Of a stretch of DNA of 49,621 nucleotides, positions 42,140 through 49,621 are shown in pieces. The stretch spans positions 1 through 49,621 of the forward strand of contig JACZJJ010000106.1 of assembly GCA_014860625.1 (NCBI GenBank), given 5' to 3'. Each line of letters begins with the position of its first letter. The stretch's first letter is position 1. The notes below the pieces were generated by a model that was given only the letters and a program-made list of their open reading frames with translations, did no database searches and had not been told where the DNA came from. The stretch is from Bacteroidales bacterium. Lineage in GTDB: Bacteria; Bacteroidota; Bacteroidia; Bacteroidales; FEN-979. A program made the translations under genes and the position numbers.

Positions 42140-44791
42140 TTATCGACTGATTTTCATTTTCATCAATTTTAGAAGCTCCTCACCGGTCCCGATCCGGTAT
42201 CCCTCCGAGAAGAAATTGATCAGTCCCGTAGAGCCGATGAATAATACAAGCGGGTATTTGCCTGATCGTACAACATCAAGTGAATAGTACAGTAAATCAA
42301 ATGGATAGGCACCGTAAAGAGCATATACCGCATTTGTTGGGAGATTCTTTTCTTTCATAACAAATTGATCCATTTCATGCTGATCAGGGAATAAAAGAAT
42401 TATTGAGCCTTTCCATTTTTCAATCTCATTGGCTTTCACTTTCAGGTCTGCCACTAAATGCTTGGTTGGTTCCTTATCCGGTTCCATCCAGATCATCGCC
42501 AACCCTTTCGAAGGGTCAACCAGGATGTCTTCCTTTGCGAGATCCTGTTTCAGCTTTTCCGTAACAAACGAGCCAAAGATGGGTGGTGGGGTAAAATCTT
42601 GTCTCAGGGTAATGGGAAGTTGAGTAGTATTGTTGGCAAACAGGTTAACATGCACAAGCCGTGCCAGCACAGTACCGTCGGAAAGCCTGTTTCCTGTTAC
42701 CACAAGGTATGTTCCCGGAACAAGGTTGAGCGTTATGGGGAATTGATCAACCAGATCGCTGTTTTCGTAGTCAAGGGTTCGGTAAAATCCATTTTTGTAC
42801 TGCTCCACTGTATAGTGTATATAGTATTCGGGTGATACAGGGTTTGCAGGATCGTTGGTTAGTGTAAAAATCGCATTGCGTTCAGGTTCGGCAGGAGGTT
42901 CTTCAAAATAAATGTCCTTCCAGCCATCAACCCTCCAGTATTGGGGGGTTTTGGTGGCCGGTTCAAGCCTCGACGGGATGCCAAAACTGCGACATGCAGC
43001 CACAAAGAAGATATCCCTTGAATGCGGATCTGATACCTTTAATTCAAAAACACCAACAGGAGTCAATGGTGCCCTTCCGTAGTTCGCTTTGGTATCAACG
43101 GAAATAGTTGTCTTTATCCAGTTGATGAGCAATTCAGGGTCTTCTGAAACATTTTCAATGAATTCCTGTTCAAAAGCACTTCTCAGGTAGCTGTGGAAAG
43201 GCTTCAGCAGTTCATTGTCGACACGCGGATTCATGATATACGGGACGAACAGATCCTGACTATCCCCTGTCCACTGACTACTGGCCAAACCCCACTGACT
43301 ACTGGCCACAATGGCATCCAGCAGAACCCCGGGATTCACATCATGAAGGTCCTTTTCAGAGATGACACCCAAAAGAGGAAAAATATAGGAGCGAAGTGAG
43401 TCCGGAGTTTCAGTAACGAAAGTGATGATCTCCCGCCAGTTTCCTCGCGAACGTTCAAGAAAATACCACAATCTCTCAGGGTCTATACCCAGGGTGGCTG
43501 CCAACCTGTATGATTTTGAAGAGTCAATAAAAGTAGATTCATAAGAGGCTCGTAACTTATCCTCGAATTGTAGCCGGGTGCTGTTCTTTTTTCTCAACGA
43601 TTCATCTACTTCATCGGATACCGGTTGTGGAATGGGTGGAGTGAAATCTAAATTCAAGCCGCCCGAAACCGCGGATGTCAACTCCAGGTAGACATTCACG
43701 GTATCCGTTGATCTAACATCCACGCGTGCAAAACCATATTTTTCTCCTTTAACAGCCCAAATCAGCAGATCCCCATATCCTGTCAGCAAAGATGCCAGTC
43801 CTTGTATCGTTGACTTGGTCTTTAAAAGGGGATAGAACTCCGCATAATTGTAGAGTTGAAACTCCACTTCGGCGTTGGGGATTGGCTGCTGGTAAATATC
43901 AAGAACCCGGGCCCAGATCCGTTTTGTTTCTGTATAGTTTGGCAGGATATTGATCTGCGTGTAACGTTCATCTTTTACCAATACATCTTCCGGACCTTCA
44001 TAATCACCAAATACATTGGTATTTACAAGCATGGCCCGTTTTGCCGGGGCGGTGAACCAGGCGAGGTCAAGATCTGGTTCCGGCTCACAGGCTCCAAGGT
44101 AGTGCCAGGTTGAATCAATCCAGACTTCAACCCATGCATGATTATCATCTCCATGAGCCCACCTTGGGGTATAGCATTGTCGGGCCGGGATTCCCACCGA
44201 TCGCAGGGCAGCAGTTGTGAACGTAGACTCTTCACCGCAACGGCCATAAGCGGTTTTCACTGCAGCAAGAGGGGAGGAGGTCCTTCCGTCAGTCCCTTTG
44301 TAGGTGACCTTTTCGTGGCACCAGTGATTGACTTCAAGGGCTGCATTCCGCATCGACATTCCCTTGATGCGGTCCTTCAGTTCGGAGAAGAAGATCCACC
44401 TGGAGGAGTCGAGGTTTTCATTGTTTACCCGAATTGGGACGACAAAATGCCGGAAAACATCTTCTGGAATTGTAACACCCCATGCGAACGTATCCCTTGC
44501 AGCCAGTGAGCTCCTGATATTTTTCAGGAAGAATTCACCGTTATAATCTGCCAGGTCGTTCAATGACATGTAGGCATAGAGAAACTCCAATGCCTCATGC
44601 TCTTTTGTTGTCAGATCCTGATCAAAAACGCCAAACAGGGTGTCAGCCCGGAATTTTGCCAGCTCTTTCTGCTTCTGGAACTGTTCCCGAACTTTTTGCC
44701 GGTAGCTGGCATCAGAGATAAAATGACCGCTCTGGTTGCAGGAGAAGGTAATGACCAGAAAAACAAGGATTGAAACGTGGTTGATTTTCAT
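42140..44791 (-). CDS. Transglutaminase-like lipoprotein
   Basis: The 883-residue protein has a lipoprotein-type signal (FLVITFSC, Cys near 18). A transglutaminase-like core carries C185 in GRCGEESTF and H218 in DNHAWVEVW, with an Asp following in ACEPEPDLD. A large C-terminal part follows with beta-rich segments (VRSTDTVNVYLEL, LNLVPGTYLVVTGN) and a thioredoxin-like end (LVLFIGSTGLI). Related Bacteroidota proteins are thought to be surface or periplasmic peptidases or glycan-peptide enzymes. A 21-base duplication encodes ASSQWGLASSQW. It lies 51 bases downstream of the GH31 gene and is probably cotranscribed. Confidence 0.85.
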   Translation of the reverse strand: MKINHVSILVFLVITFSCNQSGHFISDASYRQKVREQFQKQKELAKFRADTLFGVFDQDLTTKEHEALEFLYAYMSLNDLADYNGEFFLKNIRSSLAARDTFAWGVTIPEDVFRHFVVPIRVNNENLDSSRWIFFSELKDRIKGMSMRNAALEVNHWCHEKVTYKGTDGRTSSPLAAVKTAYGRCGEESTFTTAALRSVGIPARQCYTPRWAHGDDNHAWVEVWIDSTWHYLGACEPEPDLDLAWFTAPAKRAMLVNTNVFGDYEGPEDVLVKDERYTQINILPNYTETKRIWARVLDIYQQPIPNAEVEFQLYNYAEFYPLLKTKSTIQGLASLLTGYGDLLIWAVKGEKYGFARVDVRSTDTVNVYLELTSAVSGGLNLDFTPPIPQPVSDEVDESLRKKNSTRLQFEDKLRASYESTFIDSSKSYRLAATLGIDPERLWYFLERSRGNWREIITFVTETPDSLRSYIFPLLGVISEKDLHDVNPGVLLDAIVASSQWGLASSQWTGDSQDLFVPYIMNPRVDNELLKPFHSYLRSAFEQEFIENVSEDPELLINWIKTTISVDTKANYGRAPLTPVGVFELKVSDPHSRDIFFVAACRSFGIPSRLEPATKTPQYWRVDGWKDIYFEEPPAEPERNAIFTLTNDPANPVSPEYYIHYTVEQYKNGFYRTLDYENSDLVDQFPITLNLVPGTYLVVTGNRLSDGTVLARLVHVNLFANNTTQLPITLRQDFTPPPIFGSFVTEKLKQDLAKEDILVDPSKGLAMIWMEPDKEPTKHLVADLKVKANEIEKWKGSIILLFPDQHEMDQFVMKEKNLPTNAVYALYGAYPFDLLYYSLDVVRSGKYPLVLFIGSTGLINFFSEGYRIGTGEELLKLMKMKISR
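43271..43308. repeat. 17-base direct repeat built of 7-base words
   Basis: CCACTGACTACTGGCCA occurs at 43271-43287 and again at 43292-43308. The 21-base spacing equals three 7-base words (CCACTGA, CTACTGG, CCAAACC). It keeps the reading frame and duplicates the residues ASSQW. Confidence 0.8.
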
Positions 44792-44842
44792 GCTGTTAGT
44801 TTAAGCTTAGGAATGGTAACATCATTCAACACAATGAATAAA

Positions 44843-47191
44843 TTAAAAGGAAATCTGGAACTCAGCCAGTTTATTATCGATTGTCCTGTTTGACACTGAT
44901 GACTCAAAACCATGGAAGAGGAGTTTAAATGCGGTGAACTTAGACCGGTAGTCTCCTTCTGCCCTGGAAAAACGGATCATTCTGGTTTTCGGATCAAACA
45001 GGATCAGTCGTTTGAAATATTCCCCATCTTCGTACCTGTATGTAATTCCGTCATCTTCATAGTACAGGAATTCGCTTCCGTCGTTCCCGTTGTAGAAATG
45101 AATCTCCATGATGGAATCAGGCGATTGTCCGGTATACTGAATCACAGACTGAAGGGGCAGAATGCTACCCCCTTTCACAAAAACAGGCAGGTCGTTCAAC
45201 GGTGCGTCAACAATCACGATGCTGTTTCCGGAATAGAATTCATCTGATGAGTAACGGTACCATGTACCAGGGGGCAGGTAAACTTTTTGAAACTTCTGAT
45301 CGCTCGAAACCGGCGCTACCAGAAAGGCATCCCCGAAGAGATATTGGTTCTGGAACCGCCAGTCGTAGACAAGGGGGTTGAACGTGTAGTCGATGGCAAG
45401 GGAGCGTGCTACCGGCAATCCGGATGTAGCCGAGGCGTAGAACATGGAATAGAGATATGGAAGGAGCCTGTATCGGAGATCGATCATCGAACGGGAGAGT
45501 TGTTCTGCATCTTCTCCAAACGACCATGGCTCCTGGTCTCTTGAATTCACTTCAGAATGGTTTCGCAGGAATGGCGTGAACACACCCACTGACAGCCAGC
45601 GAAGAAACAGCGATTTTGAGGGCGTGCCAATGAATCCGCCAATATCCGGGCCGGTAAATGATACTCCCGACAATCCCATACTGGTTGTCAGCCTTACTCC
45701 CTGAAGCAGATCATCTTCGGTGGAAGAGTTGTCGCCCGACCAGACAGCCGAATAACGCTGGATTCCGGAAAAACCTGCCCGGGTCAGAACAAAGGGCCGT
45801 TTGCCTTGCAGCAGTTTTTTGGTGCCTTCAAACGTAGCGCGCGACATCTCCAGGCCATATATATTATGGCCCTCGGCCATCGTAGTGGAGTGGCCGTCGA
45901 AATTAAATTCAACCATGTCAGGAATGCTCTGTCCCCATGCCGACGGTTCGTTCATATCGTTCCAGAATCCTTCCACCCCCACGCCGGCCAGGGATATAAA
46001 CCCTTCTCCCCACCAGGTACGGGTTGCTGGTTTGGTGAAGTCAGGAAAATGACAACGCCCGGGCCAAACACTGCCTGTATATAATCTTCCTCCCGGGTAT
46101 TTCAGAAAATAGTCATTTGCAATGCCCTGATCATAAGCAGTGTAACCTGATTCAATTTTAATCCCAGGATCCACGATGACGACCGCATGAAATCCCATAT
46201 CGTTCAGGGTGGTAATCATTTTTTTGGGATTCGGAAAGCGTTCTGAATTCCAGGTGAAGATTTTGTATTGATCCATGTAATCAATATCGAAATAGATCAC
46301 ATCACAGGGAATCTGTTTCTCCCTGAACTTCCGGGCCAGGCTCATCACTTCCGACTCGGGATAGTATCCCCAGCGACACTGCTGGTAGCCCAGGCTCCAG
46401 TATGGAGGCATCGTCATCCTGCCAGTCAGCCAGGTGTAATCTTCAATAATCCCGGCAACGGTACCCTTTCCAAAGAAATAGTAATCAAGTTCTCCATTTT
46501 CGGCTGAGAAGAAGGAGAAGAGATCATCGGTGGAAGCCCCGAAATTGAACAGGCTCTTGTACGAATTGTCAAGGAATATCCCATAGGTCAGGCTGTCGTG
46601 GATGCCGATAAAGAAAGGGATGCTCTGATACAGGGGATCTTCCCTGTCACTGTAGGCAGGGATGTCCCGGTTCCAGTTCACGTAAGCATTTCCCCTGCGG
46701 TTGAGCGGACCGGTTTTTTCTCCGAGGCCGATAAACTTTTCATCCGGGAACAAGGTACGGTGACAGGATACCTCGTCCCCCAGCCAGGTAACCCCAAAAT
46801 CGGTGAACTCCTCAGACAAAAGTTGATTGTCGGGCGTGAAGAAACTGATCCGGAAAGGATCTTTCCGTACCCTGACAGTCAGTGCAGAGGTTTGAAGCAG
46901 GATTTGATCCGCTGTTTCGTTGATTGTGTGGAAGTAGCTTTCGGGTTCCCTGATGACTGCATAAGAGAAATCGGGTTGAGGAATCCCTTTTACGACCTTA
47001 ACGCGTATGATATCAGGGGAGTAGCAAAAAAGCTGAACCAGGGCGTTGCCGGTCTTGATCTCGATGCCGTGACTGATTTTTGTAAAGGATTGGTAATCAG
47101 TGATCAATTCGGCGGTAGAACTTGACTGGGTGAAACCGAAAGGGTGCCAGAACAGGCAAGAAAGGACAATAAACAAAATGGTTCTATACAT
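44843..47191 (-). CDS. GH31 family alpha-glucosidase, secreted
   Basis: The 782-residue protein has a signal peptide (MYRTILFIVLSCLFWHPFGF), an N-terminal beta-sandwich and a (beta/alpha)8 barrel with nucleophile D412 in FWNDMNEPS. The acid/base Asp is near 485 in WSGDNSSTEDD, with GADIGGF-like GPDIGGF nearby. A C-terminal DUF5110-like beta domain has EFLYYEDDGITYRYEDGEY. It should cleave alpha-glucosidic or alpha-xylosidic bonds in the periplasm. A TATTTTTG promoter element lies 24 bases upstream. Confidence 0.93.
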   Translation of the reverse strand: MYRTILFIVLSCLFWHPFGFTQSSSTAELITDYQSFTKISHGIEIKTGNALVQLFCYSPDIIRVKVVKGIPQPDFSYAVIREPESYFHTINETADQILLQTSALTVRVRKDPFRISFFTPDNQLLSEEFTDFGVTWLGDEVSCHRTLFPDEKFIGLGEKTGPLNRRGNAYVNWNRDIPAYSDREDPLYQSIPFFIGIHDSLTYGIFLDNSYKSLFNFGASTDDLFSFFSAENGELDYYFFGKGTVAGIIEDYTWLTGRMTMPPYWSLGYQQCRWGYYPESEVMSLARKFREKQIPCDVIYFDIDYMDQYKIFTWNSERFPNPKKMITTLNDMGFHAVVIVDPGIKIESGYTAYDQGIANDYFLKYPGGRLYTGSVWPGRCHFPDFTKPATRTWWGEGFISLAGVGVEGFWNDMNEPSAWGQSIPDMVEFNFDGHSTTMAEGHNIYGLEMSRATFEGTKKLLQGKRPFVLTRAGFSGIQRYSAVWSGDNSSTEDDLLQGVRLTTSMGLSGVSFTGPDIGGFIGTPSKSLFLRWLSVGVFTPFLRNHSEVNSRDQEPWSFGEDAEQLSRSMIDLRYRLLPYLYSMFYASATSGLPVARSLAIDYTFNPLVYDWRFQNQYLFGDAFLVAPVSSDQKFQKVYLPPGTWYRYSSDEFYSGNSIVIVDAPLNDLPVFVKGGSILPLQSVIQYTGQSPDSIMEIHFYNGNDGSEFLYYEDDGITYRYEDGEYFKRLILFDPKTRMIRFSRAEGDYRSKFTAFKLLFHGFESSVSNRTIDNKLAEFQISF

Positions 47192-47214
47192 GACAGTGGT
47201 AAGGGTTGTACCCT

Positions 47215-47222
47215 CAAAAATA
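47215..47222 (-). promoter_or_regulatory. -7 element for the GH31 operon
   Basis: TATTTTTG on the minus strand ends 24 bases before the ATG at 47191. It lies in the 75-base gap after the glycyl radical enzyme gene. Confidence 0.5.
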
Positions 47223-47266
47223 CAAAACTAAATTGATCCCTGAAGGTCACATGCCAATCCATTCGA

Positions 47267-49621
47267 TCAATGCTGCTCCGTCCGCCGGATGATCTCATTT
47301 TGCAAATCTTCACCCAGATCATTGAAATAATCGGAGTATCCGGCTACGCGAACAATCAGATCGCGGTATTTCTCCGGATGTTTTTGAGCATCCCTCAGCG
47401 TTGAGGCAGATACGACATTGAATTGTATGTGATGTCCGTTCATACGGAAATAACTGCGAATCAGAGCTGTAAGTTTCCATATAGCATCTTCTCCGTCGAA
47501 AAATTCCGGTGAAAACTTCTGATTCAGTAACGTACCACCTGTGCGAAGAGTGTCAATTTTGGCTGCAGAGTTAAGTACCGCAGTGGGTCCTTTTGTATCT
47601 GCCCCCTGGAAAGGGGAGATCCCCTCAGAAAGAGGCTGTTTTGCTCTCCTGCCATCGGGAAGAGCCCCAATCATACTTCCGAAATAGACATGGGAAGTGG
47701 TGGGAAGCATATTGATCCGGTGTATGCCACCGATAGAAGTTGGCTTGCCGTCAACAGCTTCAAAAAACATCTCGAAAACAGCTTTAGCCTGTGCATCTGC
47801 ATAATCATCGTCGTTCCCGTACTTTGGGGTGTTGTAGATCAACTCTACCCGAAATTCATCAAAATCCCTGAAATCATTCTCCAATGCCTGAAGGTATCCA
47901 CTCATGGAGATGGTATGGTTGTCAAACAGATGATATTTCAACGCTGTGAGTGAATCAGTCAGACTTCCAAGTCCTACCCCTTGAATGTACGTCGTATTAT
48001 ACCTGGCCCCGCCGGCATTGTAATCTATTCCGCTGGCAATGCAATCCTCTATGATCAGTGAGAGGAAGGGAGCTGGCATCTGCTCTGCAAATATCCTGTG
48101 GATGGTGTTGTTCCCCCTGATCTTTATTCCGATGAAATGGTTCAACTGAACCCTGTAGGCTTCCATCAATTCATCAAACGATGAAAACGATAGGGGGTCT
48201 CCTGATGGAGGGCCTATCTGCTTCTGCGTCAGGGGATCAAACCCGTTATGCAGGGTCAACTCCAGGATTTTGGCCAGGTTGAAATATCCGGAAAGGATGT
48301 ATGCCTCGGTGCCAAAAGCACCTGCTTCCACGCAGCCGCTGGCCCCTCCGTTCCTGGCATCTTCAACCGATTTTCCCTGCCGTGTGAGCTCCTGGATGAT
48401 CGCGTCAGTGTTGAAGTAGGAGGGTTGGCCGAAACCCGTTTTTGTGATCTGCAATGTCCGCCGGATCAAGCTGTCGGGGTTCTTCCGGCTCACCTGAACC
48501 ATGGAGCTGGGCTGCAGAAGACGCATCTCCTCAATGACATCGAGAATTAGGAAAGTAAGTTCGTTGACGCCATCCGACCCGTCGGGTTTTACGCCTCCCA
48601 GGTTGATCAGGCAAAAATCCGTATAGGTGTTGCTCTCAAGTGCTGTAACGCCAATTTTTGGCGGAGCGGGATGGTTGTTGAACTTGATCCAGAAGCTCTG
48701 CAACAGCTCGCTAGCGCGCTCCGAAGTCAGGGATCCTGCGTCAATCTCCTTTTTGTAAAAGGGGTAGAGGTGCTGATCCAACCGGCCCGGATTGAACGAG
48801 TCCCACGGATTGAGTTCTGTGATTACGCCCAGATGAATGAACCAGTAGTGCTGAAGGGCTTCATGGAAGGTTTCAGGAGCGTGGGCCGGAACACGTCGGC
48901 AAATTTGGGCAAGTTTGATAAGTTCTGTTTTCGCTTCTCGCTTCTCCCTTTTCGCCATTTTTTCAAGTGCCTCGGCATATCGATTTGCAAATAGAATAAT
49001 TGCGTTTGCTGCAATTTCCATCGCTTTCAGCTCTTCGCTTTTCACTGATGCCTCCGGATCATTCGCCTTGATTAACGCAGATCGTGCGTCACCAATCTCT
49101 TCGATCAGATCCTGCATCCCTTTCTTAAAGATCCTCTCTCCAGCCACGGTATGTCCCGGCGCCCGTTGTTCCTGAAATTCGGTAAACATACCTGCTTTGT
49201 AGGCATCCAGCCATTCTGGCTCCATTGCCCTCATGATCCTGTCGCGGTTGCTCCTGCCACTCCAGAAGGGAATAATTTTCTCTTTGTAGAGTTTTTGTGT
49301 CTTCTCATCAACCTTGAACGATACCTTTTTTCGTTTGTCAAGCATTTCAAGGTCTTCAAGGGAATGGAGAGTAATTTCAGGATAGGTGGGACATGCTTTT
49401 GGAGCGGGTCCCCGTTCTCCAACGATCAATTCTCCGTCATTGATGCAGATATATTTATTCTTGAGGATGTGTTCAAGGGTCAGTGCCCGCATCACAGGTA
49501 TGGAAACCAGCTGATCAATCCCACTCTGGTAAAACTCTGTGACCAGCAATGCCCGTTCAGCACTGATGCGGTTCACTGCCTTAAGGCTTTGATCACGAAG
49601 CTTTTTAATCCTGTTGTTCAT
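47267..49621 (-). CDS. Glycyl radical enzyme, probable trans-4-hydroxy-L-proline dehydratase
   Basis: The 784-residue PFL-type protein has the thiyl Cys C430 and Glu E432 in GASGCVEAGAFGTEAY. The glycyl radical Gly is G761 in VRVAGYSDYF. Y446 lies 16 residues after the Cys. These spacings (Cys to Gly 331, Cys to Tyr 16) equal those I recall for Clostridioides difficile HypD (C434, Y450, G765). Dehydration of trans-4-hydroxyproline is therefore the best guess, with other GRE dehydratases possible. The first codon coincides with the window end, so an activating enzyme or pyrroline reductase upstream could not be seen. It is an oxygen-sensitive enzyme, implying anaerobic or facultative life. Confidence 0.83.
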   Translation of the reverse strand: MNNRIKKLRDQSLKAVNRISAERALLVTEFYQSGIDQLVSIPVMRALTLEHILKNKYICINDGELIVGERGPAPKACPTYPEITLHSLEDLEMLDKRKKVSFKVDEKTQKLYKEKIIPFWSGRSNRDRIMRAMEPEWLDAYKAGMFTEFQEQRAPGHTVAGERIFKKGMQDLIEEIGDARSALIKANDPEASVKSEELKAMEIAANAIILFANRYAEALEKMAKREKREAKTELIKLAQICRRVPAHAPETFHEALQHYWFIHLGVITELNPWDSFNPGRLDQHLYPFYKKEIDAGSLTSERASELLQSFWIKFNNHPAPPKIGVTALESNTYTDFCLINLGGVKPDGSDGVNELTFLILDVIEEMRLLQPSSMVQVSRKNPDSLIRRTLQITKTGFGQPSYFNTDAIIQELTRQGKSVEDARNGGASGCVEAGAFGTEAYILSGYFNLAKILELTLHNGFDPLTQKQIGPPSGDPLSFSSFDELMEAYRVQLNHFIGIKIRGNNTIHRIFAEQMPAPFLSLIIEDCIASGIDYNAGGARYNTTYIQGVGLGSLTDSLTALKYHLFDNHTISMSGYLQALENDFRDFDEFRVELIYNTPKYGNDDDYADAQAKAVFEMFFEAVDGKPTSIGGIHRINMLPTTSHVYFGSMIGALPDGRRAKQPLSEGISPFQGADTKGPTAVLNSAAKIDTLRTGGTLLNQKFSPEFFDGEDAIWKLTALIRSYFRMNGHHIQFNVVSASTLRDAQKHPEKYRDLIVRVAGYSDYFNDLGEDLQNEIIRRTEQH

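Noticed and set aside
5935-43308. CRISPR arrays
   Set aside because: The tandem arrays have 7-8 base units with no spacers, and no cas genes are present.
1-49621. Insertion sequences, integrases or attachment sites
   Set aside because: No transposase or integrase motifs and no long terminal repeats were seen. The tRNA-Arg gene has no visible 3' duplication in the window.

Overview
The window looks like a chromosomal segment of a Bacteroidota (Bacteroidetes) bacterium. It shows eleven perfect TAnnTTTG promoter -7 elements, almost all 18-29 bases upstream of start codons. It also carries DUF1573, RRM RNA-binding, BtrH-type and MMPL-acyltransferase-methyltransferase proteins, and a tyrosine ammonia-lyase very like the Flavobacterium flexirubin enzyme. 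No rRNA, phage, transposon or CRISPR array was seen. No gene-free stretch exceeds about 300 bases; the longest, 41935-42139, holds the one tRNA gene.

Layout. 1-278 (-) is the start of a substrate-binding protein and 360-1052 (+) is an unknown protein. 1018-6185 (-) holds a three-domain MMPL exporter/acyltransferase/methyltransferase and a GT2-DUF2062 glycosyltransferase. 6278-9108 (+) holds two B12-binding radical SAM enzymes. 9141-11702 holds a DUF1573 protein (-) and a histidine kinase/response regulator pair (+). 11709-41559 (-) is about 30 kb of nearly gapless same-strand genes forming a type II polyketide/fatty-acid locus of the aryl polyene/flexirubin kind. 41665-49621 (-) is probably outside the pathway: an RRM protein, tRNA-Arg(ACG), a transglutaminase-like lipoprotein, a GH31 glucosidase and a glycyl radical enzyme resembling hydroxyproline dehydratase.

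How the locus could work (inference). Tyrosine ammonia-lyase makes p-coumarate as an aryl starter. Three ACPs carry chains, and KS-CLF pairs plus extra ketosynthases extend them. FabG reduces, and two hotdog proteins with complementary His and Glu active-site halves dehydrate. Thioesterases, an LpxL-like acyltransferase, a BtrH-like acyltransferase, the MMPL/PlsC/methyltransferase protein and an ABC exporter would release, attach and export the product. A LolA-like carrier with a lipoprotein would place it in the outer membrane.

What departs from an ordinary aryl polyene cluster: four B12-radical SAM proteins; a second, CoA-style beta-carbon set (3-hydroxyacyl-CoA dehydrogenase and two crotonases) beside its own KS, ACP and acyltransferase; a KAS III-like enzyme that keeps Cys but has lost the usual His and Asn; two tandem KS-CLF pairs plus a half-length KS; and no visible acyl-CoA/ACP ligase. 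Independently, 15 loci carry short tandem repeats with 7- or 8-base units, at gene junctions and inside coding sequences.
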